Of a stretch of DNA of 11,567 bases, positions 8,944-11,567 are shown piece by piece; positions within the stretch are counted from its first letter, which is position 1; each line of letters begins with the position of its first letter. The position numbers and the translations under genes were made by a program. The stretch is from assembly GCA_021805265.1 (NCBI GenBank), contig JAJZFR010000344.1, positions 1 through 11,567 on the forward strand, in the 5' to 3' direction. The notes beneath the pieces were generated by a model. The model searched no databases. It saw only the letters and a program-made list of their open reading frames with translations, and was not told the DNA's origin. Source of the stretch: Acidobacteriota bacterium. GTDB taxonomy: Bacteria; Acidobacteriota; Terriglobia; Terriglobales; Acidobacteriaceae.

Positions 8944-8957
8944 GCGAACGAATTCGC
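8944..8957 (+). other. Small hairpin after the DUF2203 gene
   Basis: GCGAA (8944-8948) and TTCGC (8953-8957) pair around a CGAA loop in the 163-bp gap before the MFS gene. No T-run follows, so termination is uncertain. Downstream, TTGAAA (8962-8967) lacks a well-spaced -10 box; no confident MFS promoter is seen in this gap. Confidence 0.25.
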
Positions 8958-9081
8958 AGGGTTGAAAAGGGAAGCGCGGTTTTCGTGTGGTAGCCTCCAG
9001 TCAGTTTCGCCTTCCTGTTTGCGCTTTCTGCCCCCGGCGCTCTGACCTCGACGCACTACACGCCTTGCCGGAGATTTGCCT

Positions 9082-10413
9082 TTGCCTGAACCTGTCTACG
9101 CTGCCCTGGCCGACGCTCCGGCGGAAGACTCCGCAGTTGCGCGGTCGGCGATGCGCAAGGCCACCTGGAGGCTGATTCCGCTGATCGCAGTGGGCTACGG
9201 GATCGCTTACATCGACCGCATCAACATCAGCTTTGCTGCGCTCCAGATGAATCGCGATCTTCACTTCAGCGCGACCATTTACGGCCTGGGCGCGGGGTTG
9301 TTTTTCCTCAGCTATTCGGCCTTCGAGATTCCCTCGAACCTGATGCTGCATCGGCTCGGCGCGCGGCGCTGGATGTCGCGCATTCTGCTCACGTGGGGAG
9401 TGCTGGCAATGGCCATGGCGCTGGTGCGCACGCCACTCGAGTTCTATGTCATGCGGCTGTTGCTGGGCGCGGCGGAAGCGGGGTTTTTTCCTGGAGTGCT
9501 CTACTACCTGACGCTCTGGTTCCCGGCGCATCTGCGCGCGCGCACCATCAGCCGCTTCTATGTTTCGCTGCCGCTCAGCACGGTGATCATGGGCGGGCTG
9601 GCGGGCGCGCTGCTCAATATGCAGGGACGGCTTTCGCTGGCGGGCTGGCAGTGGCTTTTTCTCGCCGAGGGGCTGCCCGCCGTGCTGCTGAGCGCTGTTT
9701 TTCTGCGCCTGTTGCCGGATCGACCGGCGGACGCGCCGTGGATCGAGCCAGCGGAACGCGATTGGATCGAGAGTTCGCTGGCCGCCGAGCACTCCGAAAA
9801 CACATCCGCCCATCACCCCGGCTCGGCGCTCAGGGACAGCCGTGTGTGGCTCTTTGGCCTGGCCAATCTGGTGATGCTCTGCACACTCTACGCCTACTCG
9901 TTTTCAGCGCCGGCGATCCTGCTGAAATTCACCGGCTTCAGCGCTGCCGGGGTTGGCTATCTGGTCTCGATCTTCGGGCTGCTGGGGGGCGCGGCGATGA
10001 TCGGCAACGCCTGGCTTTCAGATCGCAGCGGCGAGCGCTACTGGCACATCGTGGTCCCCGCATTGATCGAGGCCGCAGCGTTTCTGGTTGTCGGCTTCAC
10101 GCGCAATCCGTGGGTCGCGGTTCCGCTGCTGGCGCTGACCTTTCTGGTCCATAACTCGATGCAGGGGCCGCTGCTGGTGCTGCCGACCGCGTTCCTCACC
10201 GGGCGCGGAGCGGCGGCGGGCCTGGCCGCGATCAACATGGTCGGCATGCTGGGCGGATTCTTCGGGCCATCCTTCATGGGCCTGGCGCGCGACCTGACGG
10301 GAAGCTACCAGACGGGCCTCGCGGCGCTCAGTCTGCCGATGCTGGTCTTTGCCGCGCTGGTGCTAGGGCTGAAACGCATGGCGCGGCCATCGGCGACAGA
10401 TTCCTCGCGCTGA
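9082..10413 (+). CDS. MFS transporter, anion:cation symporter (ACS) family
   Basis: A 443-residue inner-membrane transporter with about 12 helices in two halves, split by a hydrophilic loop near residues 218-255. After a 23-residue leader comes MRKATWRLIPLIAVGYGIAY, then IDRINISFAALQMNRDL and LGAGLFFLSYSAFEIPSNL, the pattern of the ACS group (phthalate, tartrate, galactonate and hexuronate porters). It most likely brings in a carboxylic or sugar acid with protons; the exact substrate cannot be told. Start: TTG 9082 has GGAG (9070-9073) 8 nt upstream; the TTG at 9076 is too close to that site. An ATG at 9151 just before the first helix is possible but has no better signal. It stands alone on its strand and converges with the M28 gene, with a 33-bp gap. 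No regulator gene lies next to it. Confidence 0.9.
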   Translation: MPEPVYAALADAPAEDSAVARSAMRKATWRLIPLIAVGYGIAYIDRINISFAALQMNRDLHFSATIYGLGAGLFFLSYSAFEIPSNLMLHRLGARRWMSRILLTWGVLAMAMALVRTPLEFYVMRLLLGAAEAGFFPGVLYYLTLWFPAHLRARTISRFYVSLPLSTVIMGGLAGALLNMQGRLSLAGWQWLFLAEGLPAVLLSAVFLRLLPDRPADAPWIEPAERDWIESSLAAEHSENTSAHHPGSALRDSRVWLFGLANLVMLCTLYAYSFSAPAILLKFTGFSAAGVGYLVSIFGLLGGAAMIGNAWLSDRSGERYWHIVVPALIEAAAFLVVGFTRNPWVAVPLLALTFLVHNSMQGPLLVLPTAFLTGRGAAAGLAAINMVGMLGGFFGPSFMGLARDLTGSYQTGLAALSLPMLVFAALVLGLKRMARPSATDSSR

Positions 10414-10446
10414 AGCGTTGCGAATCGAATTTGCAGGGAGCGGAAT

Positions 10447-11520
10447 TCAAGGCTTGCCGCCCGCATTCCAGGCTGGCTTCCAGGTCGTCGTAGCCAGCCA
10501 GCGCACCGGCTCGATCATTGAGCCGATGCTGTGGGTGAGGAAATCGAAGTCGATGCGGGAAAGCTCGTCGGAGGGCTGGTGATAATCCTTGTGGAGCCCG
10601 AAGCTGGAGACGGTCTGTGCGACGATGCCGCGCTTGGCGAGGTAGTAGTTGTCGGAGCGCTGGAAAAAGTGCTCGGCGGGGTGGGGATCGGCGGAGATTG
10701 CGGCGCCGCGCCGGGCCAGAGTCGGACCCAGATCGGAGCGCTCGTAGCCGGTGAGCCAGAGCGTCCGGTTGGGCAGCAGCGGATCGGGCCGACCGATCAT
10801 TTCAAATTCGAGATTGGTCACGATCCGGGTCAATGGAACAGGCGGATGATCGAGAAAATACTGGTCTCCCAGTCCGCCCAGCTCCTCCGAGCCGAAGAGC
10901 ACGAAGAGAATCGACCGGCGCGGTTTGCGTCCCTGGCTGAGGGCGCGGGCCAGCTCGAGCACGGCCGTGGTTCCGGAGGCGTCGTCGTCGGCGCCGTTGT
11001 AGATTGCGTCGCCGTTGATCGGCCTGCCGATGCCGAGGTGATCCAGGTGCGCGGTGAGCAGGATGACCTCGTTCGTGCCGACCTCGTTCGCGCTGGCGTC
11101 TTTCCCGTCATCCTTCCAATCCGTGCCGCGCAGCAGGGCCATGGCGTTCCAGGTGTCTGTCCGCTCGGCCTGATCGATTCCGAGGCGCTTCAGGTAGGCT
11201 TCCATGCCGTTGGAGAACTTCGCCGGGAGCGGCGCGCGCTGGATGTAGCCGCCGTCTTCGCTCGCCACCGCGGGCAGCGGCTCAAGCCCGAAGGACTGGA
11301 AGAGCGAGGCCGCGTAGAGCGCCGCGAGATGTTCGTCGCGGGTTCCGGAGCCCCGTCCGTGCAGCTCGTCCGCAGCGAGGAAATTCATATCCGCGCGGAC
11401 GCACGCGACACAGATGGATTCGGACTTTGCATCGCGTTTTCCGGCGGCGTTCGCAGAGGGTCCAGCGGCCAGCGAAACGGCCAGAACGATACACAAAACA
11501 GGCAGAGTGTGTCTTTTCAT
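10447..11520 (-). CDS. Secreted M28 family zinc metallopeptidase (aminopeptidase-like)
   Basis: A 357-residue exported peptidase. Signal peptide about 1-25 (basic MKRH, hydrophobic LPVLCIVLAVSLAAG, cleavage after ANA). The M28 metal and catalytic residues are in order: His158 and Asp160 (AHLDHLG), Asp178 (NGADDDASG), catalytic Glu212 and ligand Glu213 (GSEELGG), an acidic ligand at Glu240 (LEFEMIGR, where Asp is more usual) and His314 (DYHQPSDEL). It should bind two zinc ions and act as an aminopeptidase or carboxypeptidase in the periplasm or outside; the substrate is unknown. The early ELHGRGSGTR segment (52-61) is typical of the DELxGRxxGT group. A CxxC pair (Cys37, Cys40) follows the signal peptide. 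Start: ATG 11520 puts the signal peptide at the very N-terminus; ATGs at 11529 and 11559 would add 3 or 13 residues and are less likely. Confidence 0.9.
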   Translation of the reverse strand: MKRHTLPVLCIVLAVSLAAGPSANAAGKRDAKSESICVACVRADMNFLAADELHGRGSGTRDEHLAALYAASLFQSFGLEPLPAVASEDGGYIQRAPLPAKFSNGMEAYLKRLGIDQAERTDTWNAMALLRGTDWKDDGKDASANEVGTNEVILLTAHLDHLGIGRPINGDAIYNGADDDASGTTAVLELARALSQGRKPRRSILFVLFGSEELGGLGDQYFLDHPPVPLTRIVTNLEFEMIGRPDPLLPNRTLWLTGYERSDLGPTLARRGAAISADPHPAEHFFQRSDNYYLAKRGIVAQTVSSFGLHKDYHQPSDELSRIDFDFLTHSIGSMIEPVRWLATTTWKPAWNAGGKP

Positions 11521-11527
11521 CTCTTGC

Positions 11528-11533
11528 ATTCTA
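11528..11533 (-). promoter_or_regulatory. Candidate -10 box of the M28 gene (possible leaderless mRNA)
   Basis: TAGAAT on the minus strand ends 7 nt before the ATG at 11520, so transcription would begin at or next to the start codon. No ribosome site and no convincing -35 box is present. The same TAGAAT hexamer is used in the candidate DUF2203 promoter. Confidence 0.3.
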
Positions 11534-11567
11534 CAGCCCGGTCGTCGCACGGGATGCATTTCCGCGT

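Noticed and set aside
8962..8996. Promoter for the MFS gene (TTGAAA with TAGCCT)
   Set aside because: Spacing is 23 bp and the -10 match is poor.
10414..10446. Bidirectional terminator between the MFS and M28 genes
   Set aside because: Only an imperfect 6-bp stem (GCGAAT with ATTTGC, one G-T pair) and no T-run are present, which is too weak to call.

Overview
The window is GC-rich bacterial chromosome with densely packed genes and no tRNA, rRNA, insertion sequence, phage gene or CRISPR array that I can see. The combination of a PSCyt1-type cytochrome leading into a DUF1549-like region, an acidobacterial-looking M28 peptidase, DUF2203, TAGAAT-type -10 boxes and TTG starts suggests an Acidobacteriota (Terriglobia-like) soil bacterium. 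That assignment is inference from gene families, not from a marker gene.

Left half, minus strand (5139 down to 1): a secreted beta-propeller protein, a gap of about 160 bp, then a tightly overlapped four-gene unit. It runs substrate-binding protein, permease and ATPase of an ABC importer (SsuABC/TauABC/NtrABC superfamily, most like the branch found beside urea/guanidine carboxylases), then a secreted protein with two tandem PSCyt1 cytochrome c domains that runs off the window edge. The junctions are ATGA, 10 bp and ATGA overlaps, so the cytochrome is very probably translated with the importer. A nested inverted repeat (3920-3984) encloses the likely start codon of the binding protein.

Middle, plus strand (5195-8918): a good sigma70-type promoter with a TTGAT-AG-ATCAA palindrome over its -35 box drives katG (catalase-peroxidase, TTG start, all key residues present). 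After a 60-bp spacer made largely of 10-bp tandem repeats comes a double-domain universal stress protein, then a small DUF2203 protein with its own candidate promoter. This looks like an oxidative and general stress cluster, divergent from the beta-propeller gene.

Right end: an ACS-family MFS transporter (plus strand, TTG start) converges with a secreted M28 zinc aminopeptidase-like protein (minus strand). The M28 gene may be transcribed as a leaderless mRNA.

Most of the content is recognisable. The least conventional parts are the importer-cytochrome unit and the structured leader in front of it. I do not see a clearly new defence or mobile system here.
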